DNA of 64,000 bases, from the NCBI GenBank assembly GCA_025677825.1, contig JAIXMO010000002.1:744001-808000 (forward strand), read 5' to 3'. Both the position numbers and the translations under genes were made by a program. Positions 22,618 to 35,552 of the stretch are shown here, piece after piece. Source of the stretch: Helicostylum pulchrum (taxonomy: Eukaryota > Mucoromycota > Mucoromycetes > Mucorales > Mucoraceae). Numbering within the stretch: the stretch's first letter is position 1; each line of letters starts with the position of its first letter. The notes under the pieces are model-generated. The model was not told where the DNA came from and did no database searches. It saw only the letters and a list, made by a program, of their open reading frames with translations.

Positions 22618-25600
22618 ATGGCACCTAATACGCAAGAAGCAGATTTGATACAAGCTTCATTTGTTAATAGCTTTTGGTCAAAAGATAAGTCGGGTATGAC
22701 TCAACTATTAGATTATATGAAGTCAACACATGATGACTTAGATATTATCTATACCATCTATACAGAGAGGTAACAATAACAAATAAAAAGTAGTGTTGAG
22801 TATATTATTGATATTACTTTTAGGTCAAAGTTAGAGCACGAATTTGGTGAAAAGTTATTATCACTTTCATCCGTACAAGAAATCGACTCGGCTCAATTTG
22901 AAAAAGGAGGTGTTCCAGCTGCGTACCATGCTATTTCTATGGAACTCAATAAGACAGCTACTTCACATATCGAACTAGCACAGCAGTTGAACCAACAGGT
23001 TGTAGATGAATTCGAACTAAAATTGGACGAGTACAAAGTCTTGCTGGAGAAATGGACAAAGACGTTAAACGAGCTGTACGCGGAACGCCAAGAAAAGACT
23101 ATGGATTTATTAAAGGTATATATATCTTTTTTTCTTAAAAGGCAATGTGTCTTTTTGTGTATTTACGTTTATATCTTTTTTTAAAAAAAAAATAGATTCG
23201 TACAAAATATTTAAAAGAACATGAAATTTCAAAAGGACAATCTACTTCTGCAATGGATAAACTTAGTATGTTTTTTAGTATGTACAAATAGTATGATCTT
23301 ATAAAACTTATTATTTTTTTTATTAATAGAGGGACAATACAAGTCTTTAGTGACTGAAGTTGATGAACTTTCTCAAGAATGGAATTCAATATGGAAAGAC
23401 GCATGTGAGGTAACGTAATACAAAACCCTTTCTATTGTTATGATACTTATACAGATTTAAAAAGGTGATGGAAGCTATGGAAGAAGATCGTATTGAATTT
23501 TTAAAGAGTAATGTTTGGGAGTATGCTAATCTTGCTTCTGCCAGACTTCTCATTGAAGACGAGGTATACACACACATACATTAAAAAAAATCCGACTTTC
23601 TCTAAATTAACAACTATTAAATAGTGGTGCGAAACTATTCGTAAACAATTAGAAAAATGTAGTGCAGAACAAGAGATTGAACGATGCATTTCTATATATG
23701 GAACAGGGTCTAAAATACCGAGTAAGTTATTGTTTACTTTTTGCCATATTAGGGATTCTAATATCGATATATCAGGTACCAATGATTATGTTGGTGAACA
23801 AATGAAAGAACAAAAGAAAAAGATGGCTGAAAAAGCAAGTGCTCCCAGTCCACCTTCAAAACCTGCTCGTCGTCAAGATTCAAAGCTAAAGTATCAACAA
23901 GAGCCCCCACAACCAAGGTCTCGATCTCAACAAAAGTCTCCTTTGTCTAATGCAGAGCAAGATCCTTCTAAACCTAAAACTCGCTCACAAGAGCCTCCAC
24001 AACCAAAGCCTCGTTCTCAGGAACCATCCCAGCCAAATCCTCGCTCGCAAGACCCACCTCAACCCAAACCTCGGTCACAAGAAGCTCCTCAACCTAGACC
24101 TCGGCCACAAGAGCCACCTCATCCCAAGCCTCGTTCTCCACTAGATACCTCATCTATCAACCAAAGAGAAGATATTGGTCAAGCCGAACCTCCCTTATTG
24201 CACAAGAACCAATCCACATCGTCTTCAGAGGACGAAGAATACGAAAAAATTTCCAACAGTTCACAAAGGAGCTCTTACACTGCCGAAGAGACCAAACCAA
24301 ATCCTCAACACCAACCAAAGAAAGAAGACAATGACGAAGATAGAATGAGCCATATCCGTAACAAAGTCAGTGATAATATTGGAAGCACGGCAGCTCGAGG
24401 ACAAATCAAGCGAAAGCCATTAAACAAATCATTAATGGACCAAGTCACCAATCAAATGGCTATGGCCAAACAACAAAGAGAAGAAGAAAGTAGTAGAAGT
24501 CCGTCTCCACAGGCTTCTGTTGCGGCTAGACGTGGTCCTACTCTTCAAAAGACAAACTCAACTGGATCTCTGGAATCGCTTTTAAAGACGTTTGAAGTAG
24601 TAAACCCCGTCAATCAAGCTCCGGCTATTGCTGCAGTAAGTGAAGAAGCTAGGTCGCGCCGTCAGCCTTCCGAATACAAGCCTGATACTGGGTCAGTACC
24701 TACGCGACGATCCGGACCCAATGTTACAGGTAGGGTGCTTCAAGAAGTCAATGATACTCATACTGTACCTGAAAACACGACACATCCAGTCGCTGCTCCA
24801 AAATCTCCTCGTCCTCCTTCACAACAAATAAATAACGATGCCGATCCACGAAACCAAAGCTATCAACCTACTGCTGCTCACATGGCTAATATAGCACAGG
24901 TACCGGGCCCGCCCTATAATCAGATGCAGCCTAATGTGATGATGCAACAAACGACTGACCAGAATGCAATGTACTCACAACCACAGTATATGGGACAACA
25001 GCAATATATGGGCCAGCAAAATATAGCGCAGCCTCAACTAGGTCAGCAAAATATCGGGCAAAGATCTCCTATGATGCAGCCTCAACGTTCACCCATGATG
25101 CAGCCACAACGTTCGCCCATGATGCAACCTCAACGTTCGCCCATGATGCAGCCTCAACGCTCTCCAATGATGCAACCGCAAAAATCACCGATGATGGCGC
25201 CTTTGCACTCCCCAATGATGCAACAACCTACACAACAGCAGCATTATGGAACTCAAAGAGGCGGTATTCCACCTCCAATTAGTATCCCTCCAACCAATTA
25301 CGGAGCTACACCTCAACCTTCGCCGGGTGTTACTTATACGAACAATGGCGGCGTATCCCCTGGTGGCGTTCTTCCTCCTCCTGCTGCACCCTATAGTCAC
25401 CCTACGCAACAGGCAAGACCAACACAGTTTTCTGATGGTAGACCAATTATGTTTTGGGGTAAAGTATATAATTTTTTTTAAATGTATAAAAATCTGCTTA
25501 CTAAATATATATATTTGTTTTTTAAAAAAAAAAGCTCGTGCAAAGTATAATTATACAGCATCGGATATTGGAGAAATATCGTTTTCGCCAAATACTTTGA

Positions 25601-25722
25601 TCGGTATTTTAGAAGCGGATATGACACAGCAGTCTTGGTGGTTTGGGTCGATTTGGGACGAGTATAGACATACGTGGTCAGTAGCTGGATCAATTCCTAG
25701 TAATTTTATGGCCAATGCATAA
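22618..25722 (+). CDS. F-BAR and SH3 domain protein (Cdc15/Imp2/Hof1 type)
   Basis: Eight exons: 22618-22769, 22824-23115, 23196-23265, 23330-23409, 23465-23563, 23625-23721, 23776-25458 and 25535-25722; 886 residues. The first 330 or so residues form an F-BAR domain (SFWSKDKSGMTQLLDYMK, IYTERSKLEHEFGEKL, then long helices with DEFELKLDEYK). The middle is disordered and proline-rich: about eight PRSQEPPQPK-like repeats, then serine-rich phosphosite-like text (RRGPTLQKTNSTGSLE), then six RSPMMQPQ repeats. The last exon is an SH3 domain (ARAKYNYTASDIGEISF ... WWFGSIWDEY). Such proteins bend membrane and scaffold the contractile ring and septum, or act in endocytosis. The exact orthologue is not decided. 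Intron phases agree throughout. Confidence 0.87.
25062..25222 (+). repeat. Tandem 24-bp coding repeat (RSPMMQPQ)
   Basis: About six to seven copies of a 24-bp unit within the F-BAR gene; unit length keeps the frame. Third-base differences between units show some age. Confidence 0.85.
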
Positions 25723-25919
25723 AAATGTGTCTAATACATAATAAAATTTTTGCCACTACTATAAAATTGCCACAATACATATACATGTAAAAAACGGGTT
25801 TTTTGTTTTTACTTGTTTTTACTTGTTTTATTTTTTTCAAAGAGGAAGGGGGTTATGTAAAAAAAAAAGAGTCAAAAATTAATGCTAAAAAAAAGAACTA
25901 CAACTAGCAAACAAACTTA

Positions 25920-26897
25920 TTTAGGGTCATACTTGGTTTTCCAGATCCAAGAATTACCCATAATTCCTTGTCCTTGCTTATCAGCTTTACGATAATACTT
26001 TGCAGCTAAACCCAAGTCCTTTTTAACACCTTGGCCTTGATAATAACAGTGACCTAAATCATTTTGCGCATCTGGGTCACCTAAATCTGCTGCAATTTTA
26101 AAGAATTGAACTGCAGATTCTTTATTCTTTTTGCACTACAAGAAGAAAAAAAAATATCTGTTAAATATTATTTATTTTTTCAATAAAAAAAAAGAGAGAA
26201 GAATACTTACACCCCAACCATGCCTAAAAGATACACCTAATTCATAAATAGCCATAATTAATTCACCTTTAGAAGCAGAAGTATTTACAGTATTTGTGAT
26301 GTTGGCTAAATCTTCTACAGCATGTTCAGCGGCCTTTTGAAGGTATTGAAAGGCAATATGTTCATTTTTTTTACAACCCTTTTTTTAAAAAAAAAATACG
26401 GAATTAATACATATACGGTTACTATAAAACCAAGGGCTTACCCAGCCATGTCTTAAAGAAACACCGTACAAAAACATACCCAAAGGGTTTTCTTTTTCAG
26501 CAGCGATTCTAAATAAGGAAGTAGCTTTTTCCAATTCACCTTTTTCATGAAACATGATACCTTGTTGAACCAAGATTTCGATATCATCTTCAAAGTTTCC
26601 AGGCGTGATAGGAGAAGGAATTGAGGCAGGAGAGGGTACAATAAGAGAGTTTCTGGTACCAGCATAATGATCAATGGTCAATGGTGGTGGTTTAGAATCA
26701 TATTGATCATCGTTGGTATTATAGTAGTAACTATCTGTATAAGATGATGTGATATGATGTGAATTATTATTATCGACAAATTGATTTGTAGATTTCATAT
26801 TGGGTTCTAAAATAATAAGGTTATTACAACTAGGTCGTAGATCATTTTTTTTTTTAATTTTATTAGTACCAATAAAAGACTCTCTGTTATTTGTCAT
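25920..26897 (-). CDS. Sel1-repeat protein, DSF2/Nif1-like
   Basis: Exons 26897-26442, 26378-26211 and 26135-25920 give 279 residues. After a disordered Asn/Ser/Pro-rich N-terminus come Sel1-type repeats, each with an A-x-x-x-F/Y ... G pattern: GELEKATSLFRIAAEK, YGVSLRHGWGCKKN, AFQYLQKAAEHA, YELGVSFRHGWGCKK, AAKYYRKADKQG. The ending GNSWIWKTKYDPK is a signature I associate with fungal DSF2/Nif1-type proteins, which have been linked to cell-cycle inhibition. Introns fall at the repeat edges, both after RHGWG-like motifs. The frame remains open upstream of the ATG back to an acceptor near 26952, so a further 5' exon may exist. It converges on the F-BAR gene with 197 bp between stops. Confidence 0.78.
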
Positions 26898-27848
26898 GTC
26901 AATATATTGATCACTATGAGTTTCGAGTAATGAGTCTCGATTGAGATGAGCCTTTTTTTTAAAAAAAAAGTAAAGTATGTGTTAGTTTTCTTTTCTTTTC
27001 TTTTTTTTTTTGCTGATTCAAAAAATGTTGTTACATTATAATTGTCAATTCTATAATAAATCAAGTTAGTAAGAAGGTTATTAGAACCGTTTTATTATAC
27101 TCTACTTTTGAGACTTGTGAAGGGAAAGAGATAATTTTTTAAACATAGTAAAGGAAGGGAAAGGGGGTGGAATTAAAGAAAGTAGTGGAGAGAGGGAAAA
27201 AAAAAAGGGGTGTGAAAGAAGAATAATGAAAACGAGTAAAAAAATATATATCTTGTCTTAATTATAAAATCTTGTGAAATACAGCTATTTTTGGTAGACT
27301 GAAGGTGACACTACTTGGTAACTATTTTTACCGATTCTTGGAGTTTTAAGTTTCTTTAAACCAAAAAAAAAAAAGCACGTTTCAAAGGAGGAAGGAGAAC
27401 TCAAGTTAATTAATTCAATAGCAATCAACGATATAAATAGTATTATTACCAAACGCTGTTTAAGCAAGTATCGTTTATTTTTTGAAATGCTCGATTGTAA
27501 AGTATGTATTAAGACACGCATAAGTGAACCATTATAGGATAGTTTTAAAGCTCCCTCGGTCATCGATCCGAAACTACTACATGTCAGCACTATGAAGAGA
27601 TGTTTACACTTGGTTTTTTCTCTAAAAGTTGGTCGCACAAAAAATATAAAAAAACGTGAGTAAACTAGATATGAAAAAAATTCGATTTATACGGTCGATC
27701 AAAAAAAAAAGTATTTTGTTTACTCATAAAAAAAGGATTTGTCGCATGAATTAAATAAGGGCGTCCAACGTAATAGCTTTATCATAACTTATTTTATCTT
27801 TTTTTTAAAAAAAAAAATCAACCTTTTTCTTTTCCCTTCTAACTAACA
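26898..27848. other. Intergenic, no gene supported
   Basis: Contains homopolymers and TnAn blocks (26951-26970, 27797-27817). May include a 5' exon of the Sel1 gene. The 117-codon minus-strand frame at 27285-27638 shows no recognised domain and was not accepted. Confidence 0.35.
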
Positions 27849-29117
27849 ATGACTTCGTATAACTATAAGCAAGTATTCTTTTACAAATGTACCTCTTTCA
27901 AGGGTGGATTTTATATGATATGGTGGCGTCGGTACAAACGTAGTTATATTGAAAAAAAAAAGGTGAAGAAGCGTCTTTTTTTTTTTAATCGACCGTAGCA
28001 GTTGACCAGTTCAAGGACAAAACTCTTCCTGTTACATATCTTCTTAGCTTGGCAAAAAAAACAAAGATCAGGTACACGATATGATTTAAATTGATCGTAT
28101 TAGACTCCTTACTACTTTTAAAAAAAAAAAGAGGATTTCCACCGTAAGTGGTATTTCCAAAGGTTCAATTAAACGCGTAAACTTATCGTTTTCTTATTAA
28201 TATAGCGATGTGACGGAAGTTCTTCCAAACTCCATGGAAAAAGTAAGTAAAAATTGTTCATTTTTTTATACACTTTCCCTGGTTAATCATTTTCTTAACC
28301 CTAATAGACAATGTATATCAACCAGTTTGCTTTCCCAGGATGCTACTGCTTATTTGACGACTTTTCCTTATTGTACATTCATGTGTTATCTCAACATGGT
28401 TTGTATCTTCTTTCTCTGAAGAGAATTATTAGCAATGCTCTTTCTGGTCTGAAACCTTCGCCTTTTGATGTAAACATTTACTTCAATGACGAGAGAAAAA
28501 AAACAATTCATTCATTAACTTCAGCAAACATTGAAACTGAAAGCATTAAAAGAATAAAATTGTCTAACCCTGTCAAAGAAGAAGAAAATTCATTTTTCAC
28601 TCACGTAAAAAAATATTTCACCTGATGAATCACTCTGCCGGATAGTAAAAAAAAACCCTTACTCTCAATTGTTGGCCTATTACAAGTATGTTCCCTTGGG
28701 AGATGAAGAGCTTAACTTTTTGAAAAAAAATTAAAAAAGAAAAAAGCCTGTGATGGGATTTACAATTGGGTACGGCAGACATGGTATCTCATTCATAGTG
28801 TACAACATTAAGATTGTGGAAGGGTAAATAAATACACTTTTAATCTTATATACATTATTTTTAACGTAATTCTTAGGCTCAAATATTCCTTCAACAAACA
28901 AAGCACCTTCTCATTAGCAAGAGTTTTTGGTAATTTTACTGCAAACTACACCTTACAATCATACACAATTTAGACTCTTGCTAGTTTTCCCAGTAGCTCA
29001 AACACGGATGCATTATTGGGAAGCAAATTAATGGAACTGATTGCATTTAACATTCTTGACAAAAAGGCGACTTCTCTTATCCCCAATAGCATCTCTAAAA
29101 AAAACCCAAGTTCAAAA
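27849..29117 (+). pseudogene. Multi-exon gene of unknown family, broken
   Basis: Coding-like blocks join by splice signals. A start exon from 27849 can splice (about 27937-28004) to a block with DQFKDKTLPVTYLL. A GTACAC/AG intron leads to 28206-28242 and a further intron to 28308 onward (MYINQFAFPGCYCLFDDF, FDVNIYFNDERKK). The frame closes at 28625, but the next frame continues with ISPDESLCRIVKKN after a run of seven A, implying a one-base shift. Further on, 28744-28820 (VMGFTIGYGRHGIS) splices to 28878-29117, which has an in-frame TAG at 28971. Two disruptions argue for a recent pseudogene, though the first could be an assembly error. I do not recognise the family. Confidence 0.4.
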
Positions 29118-29123
29118 TGACAT

Positions 29124-29351
29124 TCAACAAATATTAAATTTGTTTAAAGATGAAGAGTATAACCGTTTTTTTACAGCATGGCATCTAGCTAGCGTACTTT
29201 TAACAAGTTTCTGACAAACTTTTTCCCTCATACGATACCACTCCTCTTTGATCTTCGCCTCCAAACCATCCAGATTTCTTGCCTCGGCTCTGGGCGTCTT
29301 GACAATAATGTAAAAAACCGCGAGATAGGACAAAAGTATCAACAAGAACAT
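29124..29351 (-). other. Small open frame with hydrophobic N-terminus, doubtful
   Basis: 75 codons on the minus strand: a start-proximal hydrophobic helix (LLILLSYLAVFYIIV) followed by a charged, helical segment (EAKIKEEWYRMREKVCQK). This is how a small membrane-anchored protein would look, but there is no promoter evidence or recognised family, and chance cannot be excluded. Confidence 0.2.
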
Positions 29352-29936
29352 ATGGCTTCAAAAATATCTTATCTAAGCTTAAATATTACAAAATACAAAT
29401 TTTTACATAATGAAAATATGTGGTAAGGACAAAAGGTGACAATGTTTTTTACTTGTTTAAGCGAAATTATGTAGATCGTCCACGCTAAATTTCATGAAAT
29501 TTGCAAGCGTTTCGTACACGGTAGCGCTAAGTACAATCATAAATGCAGAATTAGAAATGCCGATGACATTGTCATTTACAAATTAAAACGAAGACTACAT
29601 ATCGTATGATATTTGACTTTTTTTTTATTTGCAGCAAAAAAAACGACAACCAGCGCCCTAATGATTTTAAGCATCCCGTATGATTGATATGGCTCCTTCA
29701 TATGTCCTTACAGCCTAATTTATATTATTTTGTACCCTTTTGTCTGTTTATTCTTTTAAGCTTTATTTACGCTCTGTAACTGTACACAGTCATTTTTTTT
29801 TAAATCTGAGATTTGACGATTCTAATAAATGTATTTTTTTTTCTTTTTCTTTCTTTCTTTCTTTATCATAACATATAACCTTTTTTTTTAATATATTTGT
29901 ATATATATTATACACATACCAAAAGAAAAAGAGAAA
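29352..29936. other. Intergenic, upstream of the MAP kinase kinase
   Basis: No gene seen. A CTTT-rich tract (29838-29866) and a TATATATTATAC stretch (29903-29914) lie within 100 nt of the start at 29937 and probably form the promoter/leader. Confidence 0.4.
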
Positions 29937-31510
29937 ATGTCGTTTACACCGGAATTAACTCTAGGCTTACCTAAAGGAGGTAAACGTAAACCAGGACTTC
30001 GCCTTACTTCAAAACATCTTCAACCTGCTTCTTCTAGTCCTTCACCTAATTCATCTTCTTACATTGGTACATCACAATCCAATACGAGATTTCGAGAACA
30101 AATTGGTAACATTGTTAATGGCGGTACAGAGAATTACGATAGTAACCCAGCAGAAGAAGAAGAAACTTCATTGGCTGCATCTTACTTGGCTGCTTCTACC
30201 AATACCGATTTAAAAAACACAGAGATTCCAGTCTTGCGTGAACCACCACTTCCTCCTTCTATTAATACACAACGTATTGAACCAACAACTACACATACCT
30301 TTATGGAAATAAATGTTGAAGACCTTGACACTTTATCCAGACTAGGTGAGGGTGCGGCTGGTACCGTACGTAAAGTATTGCATAAGCCAACTCAACTTGT
30401 TATGGCCAAAAAGGTATTTTTTTCTTTTTAAAAAAAAAAAAAAAAAAAAAAGGTGTATTAACTTGGGGTGAGAACCCATAGTCTATTTCTACAGAACCTG
30501 ATCCAAATGTTCAACGTCAAATTTTACGTGAACTTGCGTTTTTAAAGACTTGTGATTCGCCATATATTGTATCGTTTTATGGAGCATTTCTTGATGATGG
30601 AGATACTACAGTTTCATTATGTATGGAGTATTGTGAAGCAGGTAGTTTAGAAGATATTTATAAAAGAGCAAGAGATTTAGGTGGTGTTATTGGTGAACCT
30701 GTACTTGAACGTATTGCTGAATCTGTAAGTAATAATCATCTTTTTTTTATATTGGTTTGTACGCTAACAAAACATTTATAGGTTTGTAAAGGATTGGTTT
30801 ATTTACATTCAAAAAGAGTGATTCACAGAGGTACAGCGAGGGAAAAAAAAAAAAAAAAAAAAAAGGAAACTGATTATTATATAAATAGATATAAAACCCT
30901 CCAATATATTGGTAACACGAAAAGGAGAGATTAAACTTTGTGATTTTGGTGTATCTGGTGTATTAATTAATTCTATCGCGCAAACGTTTACCGGTACACA
31001 ATATTACATGGCAGTAAGTAAAAAAGAACATTTTTTTTTTAAAAAAAAGGGGGAAGGGGGGGAAGTATATGGTGTAACTAAGAGAAATAAAAAATAGCCT
31101 GAGCGTATTCAAGGTAACGCATATGCTGTACAATCGGATATTTGGTCTCTTGGCTTGACTTTAATTGAAGTATCACAAAACAGACCTGCTTTACCACCAC
31201 CAGATCAACCTCATCTTTCTATTTTTGAGTTACTTGATTTCATTGTACGTCAACCCGTTCCTGAAATCCAAGGAAATCATATCTCTGATGAATGTAAAAA
31301 CTTTGTTGCTGTTTGGTAAGTTTTTTTTTTAATATATAGTATGTAATTATTATGATGTTAATTCTTTCTTTTTAAAAAAAAAGTTTGACCAAGGATCCTA
31401 CGTACAGGCCTACTCCTGCTCGTATGTTGCAACATCCTTTTATTCTCAAGTGGGAAAATGTTCATATGGATTTAGGACAATGGGTGAAAGAAGTTTGGGC
31501 ATGGAATTAA
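29937..31510 (+). CDS. MAP kinase kinase, MKK1/MKK2 (cell wall integrity) type
   Basis: Six exons: 29937-30413, 30482-30724, 30782-30830, 30889-31013, 31098-31315 and 31384-31510; 412 residues. A disordered N-terminus of about 125 residues precedes the kinase domain: glycine loop [15 protein letters not shown]-anchoring Lys in MAKK at the end of exon 1, catalytic loop HRDIKPSN split between exons 3 and 4, DFG in LCDFGVSG, activation loop [21 protein letters not shown] with the Ser/Thr acceptor spacing of fungal MAPKKs, and [13 protein letters not shown]. The match of PERIQG and [11 protein letters not shown] is closest to Mkk1/2, which relay the cell-wall stress signal from Bck1 to Slt2; Ste7 type is the alternative. 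Several introns contain runs of over 15 A near the acceptor. The acceptor at 30481 restores the family spacing after MAKK. Confidence 0.9.
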
Positions 31511-31581
31511 CAATAATATTTTTTTTTAAAAAAAAAAACGCACGAAATAAAAGAAGATGATTTTTTATTATTACTGTATTT

Positions 31582-33468
31582 TTACCAGTCCTCATCATAT
31601 AAACCAGGAATAATAGTAGCTTCACCTAAATCTAATCCATGATAAGCGCCTTTAGCAAGTCGAGTCATAAACACCGTACGTTCCTTACGCTCCTTTCTCA
31701 GCTCAAACTGAGGAGGTAATTCAGGTAAACTAAAATAACTGGGTGGTTGTTCCTCAGAAGAATTCGGGCTCATTAATGCAGCAGTTAACGGACCGACCAA
31801 CTCGCTCGGTAAACCTTGTGGAGCGGGTGGCTCCTCCAGGATAGGGTCAAAGAAAACAGGGCACTCAGTTGAATCACGGTAATCTTGAATAGCTGTCAAA
31901 TCGGGGATACGTAATAACTGATCAAACGGTAAATTGGCAATGGTAAGAGGGATAGCGAATTCCGTCATGTTGCTGGTCTTGAATAAATGGCCTTGATCAA
32001 TCGTTACTTGAAAGCAAAGGTCGTAATGAACTCGAGTATGACGCGAGATAAACGAAGGTGATACGAGACGCGTAGGAATATCAAATTGAATGGATTGTGA
32101 TAATTGTGTTGAATCTCCTGAAAGCGGTAACGATTCTTGAATTACAGTTCTAATGCTTTCTCGGAATGCTGTGCCTTGCTGAACCAACATCTTTCCTTCG
32201 TGGTGTTTACGGAATCGGTACACCACGCTGCTTATTTTAGCATCCGAGTGTAATATCATCATATTTAACTGCATTTTGAACGGCTCATCTACAAACATGA
32301 AAGGATATAAATAAACCTTGTATATATAAAAGTATACATAAAAAAAAACTTACCGGGACAATATGTTTGCTTGTATAGTTTTGCTTGGACTTCCGCTAAA
32401 GCTTGTTTTTTATCCTTCATCACAGTTGTCTTGTAAATCCATTCTTTGTCTGCTATGGAGACAATAATAGGTCGGTAAGGTGTAATATATTCTCTGCTTT
32501 TTAAACCGGATTGAAGTGCGGGTCCGTCTGCTTGGGCAGTCCATATGTATCTGATCCCGAATCCTGCAGGTTCTTCCATAGAAGGAGGATAGTTGACATT
32601 AGGAAACTATATATATCTGTAAGCACACACAAAAGAAAAATACATGCATTGTATTACCTACAAACTAACCTTTAAAGAAAACGGATATTCATATTGTCCC
32701 GGTTCAATCTCATCCCAAGCACACTGTGAATAAGCTAAAAAAAAAAAAACGTCATTTTCCCTTCAACTTTAATTTTTTATCACAGAAAAAAAAACTTACG
32801 TGAAGCTTCTTGACCGTATAATTTCCACTCGGTTTCAAAAAAGGTAGTTATCATTTCATGAACCCATTCTCCTTTACCATCATTACCACCTTCTTCTACT
32901 TTTACCATTGCCATTTCTTCTGCTCGAAACTGAAAAAAAAAAGGTGCTAAGCATTATAAACCCCATTTTTCCTTCTTTTCTTTTTTTTTTACCTTGATTC
33001 TAATCCTTGTAACATGAATTCTTTCTGTTATATTCAATATAACCTTGCCTAATTTTTTTTTTTGTTGATATAATGATTATTTATATTTGTTCTTTTGCCA
33101 ATTTTGTTATTTTTTTTACCTCGTACAATACGGTTTGGTCGTACAATGACGTGCGTACCACCATCAAACTCTATTGTCAACATGGGCGATTGAGAGGTAC
33201 TTTCTCTTCGAATAGAGGTATTTCTAGAGTGATTACTCGACCTATCCTGAGAATGTCTAGCATCAGTTAAAAATGAGCTAAACGAAGGTGCACTGGACGA
33301 AAGTTGAGGGCGGGAAGTTGGTCTTTCACCTAGTAAAGGACTGACAGATAAGTAGTTCGAAGCAGGTTGTGGAGACTGGTTGGCGCTACTATGGTTATGT
33401 GTTTGTGGAGGCATAGGAATAGATCCTGATGATAGTGTTGCTCGGCGACTTCCTGTATTACTGGGCAT
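31582..33468 (-). CDS. Alpha-arrestin (arrestin N and C domains)
   Basis: Six exons: 33468-33120, 33048-32993, 32929-32800, 32734-32670, 32606-32354 and 32288-31582; 519 residues. A Ser/Pro-rich disordered N-terminus (about 90 residues) leads into an arrestin N domain (VIVRPNRIVRGKVILNITE, RAEEMAMVKVEE, PGQYEYPFSLKFP) and a C domain (VSPSFISRHTRVHYDL, EFAIPLTIANLP). Fungal alpha-arrestins recruit the ubiquitin ligase Rsp5 to plasma-membrane transporters for endocytosis. The sequence near the end, EEQPPSYFSLPE, contains PPSY, a PPxY motif that would bind Rsp5 WW domains. Close to Art1/Ldb19-like members in layout, but orthology is undecided. It converges on the MAPKK, with 71 bp between stops. 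Confidence 0.82.
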
Positions 33469-34592
33469 AATCGAAGTATATATTAAGTATAAAAGAAGGA
33501 AAAAAAAAGACTTTTTTAAAAAAATGCTTTTAAATTCAGACATGATTAGTTTTTATTTTTTATTTGGCCAATCAGAAGTAATAAATGTAAATGCTTATCA
33601 GGTGTAAAGACGGTGTACAGAGACAGCTTCTGTACACTGAGTAGTAACATTCTCTTATTGTGTCCAAATATGTACGTACAGGTAATATTTATCAAATAAC
33701 TTTCTTTTTACTGTGTAATATATACGGAATAAAATAGTTTATACGGCTTCTACCAATAAGTAAAAAAAGATGTATTCAATTTTCCAAGATATATATACAT
33801 TTTACACGGTAAAAAGTGTATATGTTTGTTAGTTTTTTCGGTGTAAAATGCAAAACCGCAAAATGTCTCATAATACGGAAAGGGTCTCATTTACTTTTTT
33901 TTGAAAATAGCATAAATAATCAACAAAATACTGCATACTACATCCTTTTGTAAGATAAGGATACCAAGGAGTTTATACATGTAGAGGTTATTACGAGTAA
34001 TATAGAAAAAGTAAAACACCCATTTACTTAAATATATGAATCACTCTTAAAAACACACATGATTTATTGTGTCGGTTAGGTAAAAGGAAGCAGGTGATAT
34101 GGTTTTAAGTAAGAGAAGAGTCTTGCGTTTACTAGAACAGGTAACTTATAGAATACCTATATCTTGCACAAAGAGATGTCCTTGCCAGCTACTTTCTTTA
34201 AAAAAAAAAGAGATATTTGCTGCTACTGTATAAAGATACATAGTTCTACGCTTGTGATGTCATGTACCAAGATATACGGCATAAATTTCATTACCCTGAA
34301 AAGTGATGATGGGTTCTCGGGACGAATACACTGCTTGATCAAAAGGATAACCGAGCACTAAAAATAGCTACTTGTAGTTTATTAAATGAGTCAAACAAAT
34401 CTCTTAAAAAAGAGGAAAGGGATGGTTTTTATGCCCTCCTCAATAAAACTTAATATACACGCTTACAGTGCGCACAATAAGTACTGGGATTCAATGTTTG
34501 GAAATATTTTCATTTTTTAACCTGTAGCAGGATTTTCCAGGCTTTTTTTTTTTTTTCTTTTTTTTTATATATAAAAAAAACTACATAAAACC
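33469..34592. other. Intergenic between divergent arrestin and zinc-finger genes
   Basis: About 1.1 kb, shared upstream region of two divergent genes. AT-rich, with T-tracts (34540-34570) next to the zinc-finger start. No coding content was recognised in the short frames at 33380-33607 and 34164-34361. Confidence 0.4.
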
Positions 34593-35445
34593 ATGACAGA
34601 CGAGAATGTATCTAGTCTAGATGAACATAATAATCACGGTACAACTAATTTAACATGCCATTGGAATGCGTGTTTAAAAGTATTTCCAAACCATGCTTCA
34701 CTTGCTTCTCATCTCTCTGAAGACCATGTGGGTTGGAAAAAGGGCGGATACTTTTGTGAGTGGACTAATTGTACAAGACAAGGAGCTAAATGCCATAACC
34801 GATTTGCTTTAATGATGCATTTAAGAATTCATACAGGAGAAAAGCCTTTTGAATGTGTATTAAACAACTGTGGACAAACGTTAGTAAGATAATATAAAAT
34901 GTATTGTGTATATTCTAACCGCCCTCCCCACCCCCCTTAGATTTGGTAGGATGGACGCACTGGTTCGACATAAACGAGCAGAACACGGTGAAACTTTAGA
35001 TAAACCACCCACCAATTCATACATCACACATATTCCCAATTTATCACCAAAACCTAGAAAACCCACAAAGAAAACATCATTGGATATGTTGTCTAAAAAC
35101 AAACGAATGAGGAATAGAATGTATTATACTACTAGTTCTTCTGGAGGAGAAGAAGAAGAAGAAGACGAGGAAAACGAAGACGAAACAGTCAAGACTGGTA
35201 TAATAGTTGCACCTACGCAAACTTTATTATCTGGTTCGCCAGTTTATACTCAATATAGGCTTGCTAAAGCACAATTATCTTATATCTTGCGAGAAAATGA
35301 AATGCTTCAGGATGAATTGGACATGGCTCAGAAAAAGTTAAAGAGAATGAAAACAGAGAGAAGGGTTTTATTGGATGCCGTAATGGCAACAGAAACACAA
35401 CAAGATGAAGACGAATATGAACTGATACCAAATGAAATAGCATAA
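34593..35445 (+). CDS. C2H2 zinc-finger protein, INO80 subunit Iec1-like
   Basis: Exons 34593-34879 and 34941-35445 give 263 residues. Three C2H2-type fingers are visible: CHWNACLKVFP..H....H, CEWTNCTRQG...H..H with HTGEKPFEC linker, and C..C.. FGRMDALVRHKRAEH, the last split by the intron. The first two fingers have the long CxxxxC spacing seen in GLI/Iec1-type proteins, and the (R)xDALxxH motif plus a C-terminal coiled coil (LRENEMLQDELDMAQKKLKRMKTERRVLL cut short here) fit the fungal INO80 chromatin-remodelling subunit Iec1. A polyglutamate block (EEEEEDEENEDE) lies between. Iec1 assignment is inferred from this layout; a plain transcription factor is the alternative. Confidence 0.7.
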
Positions 35446-35552
35446 ACTATAAATAAATAATAATATATTAAAGTACACACATATATTTCGCTCTTTCTTT
35501 TTTCTTTTTTTATTTGAAAGAGAGAAATGACTATTACAACTAATTGTTACTA

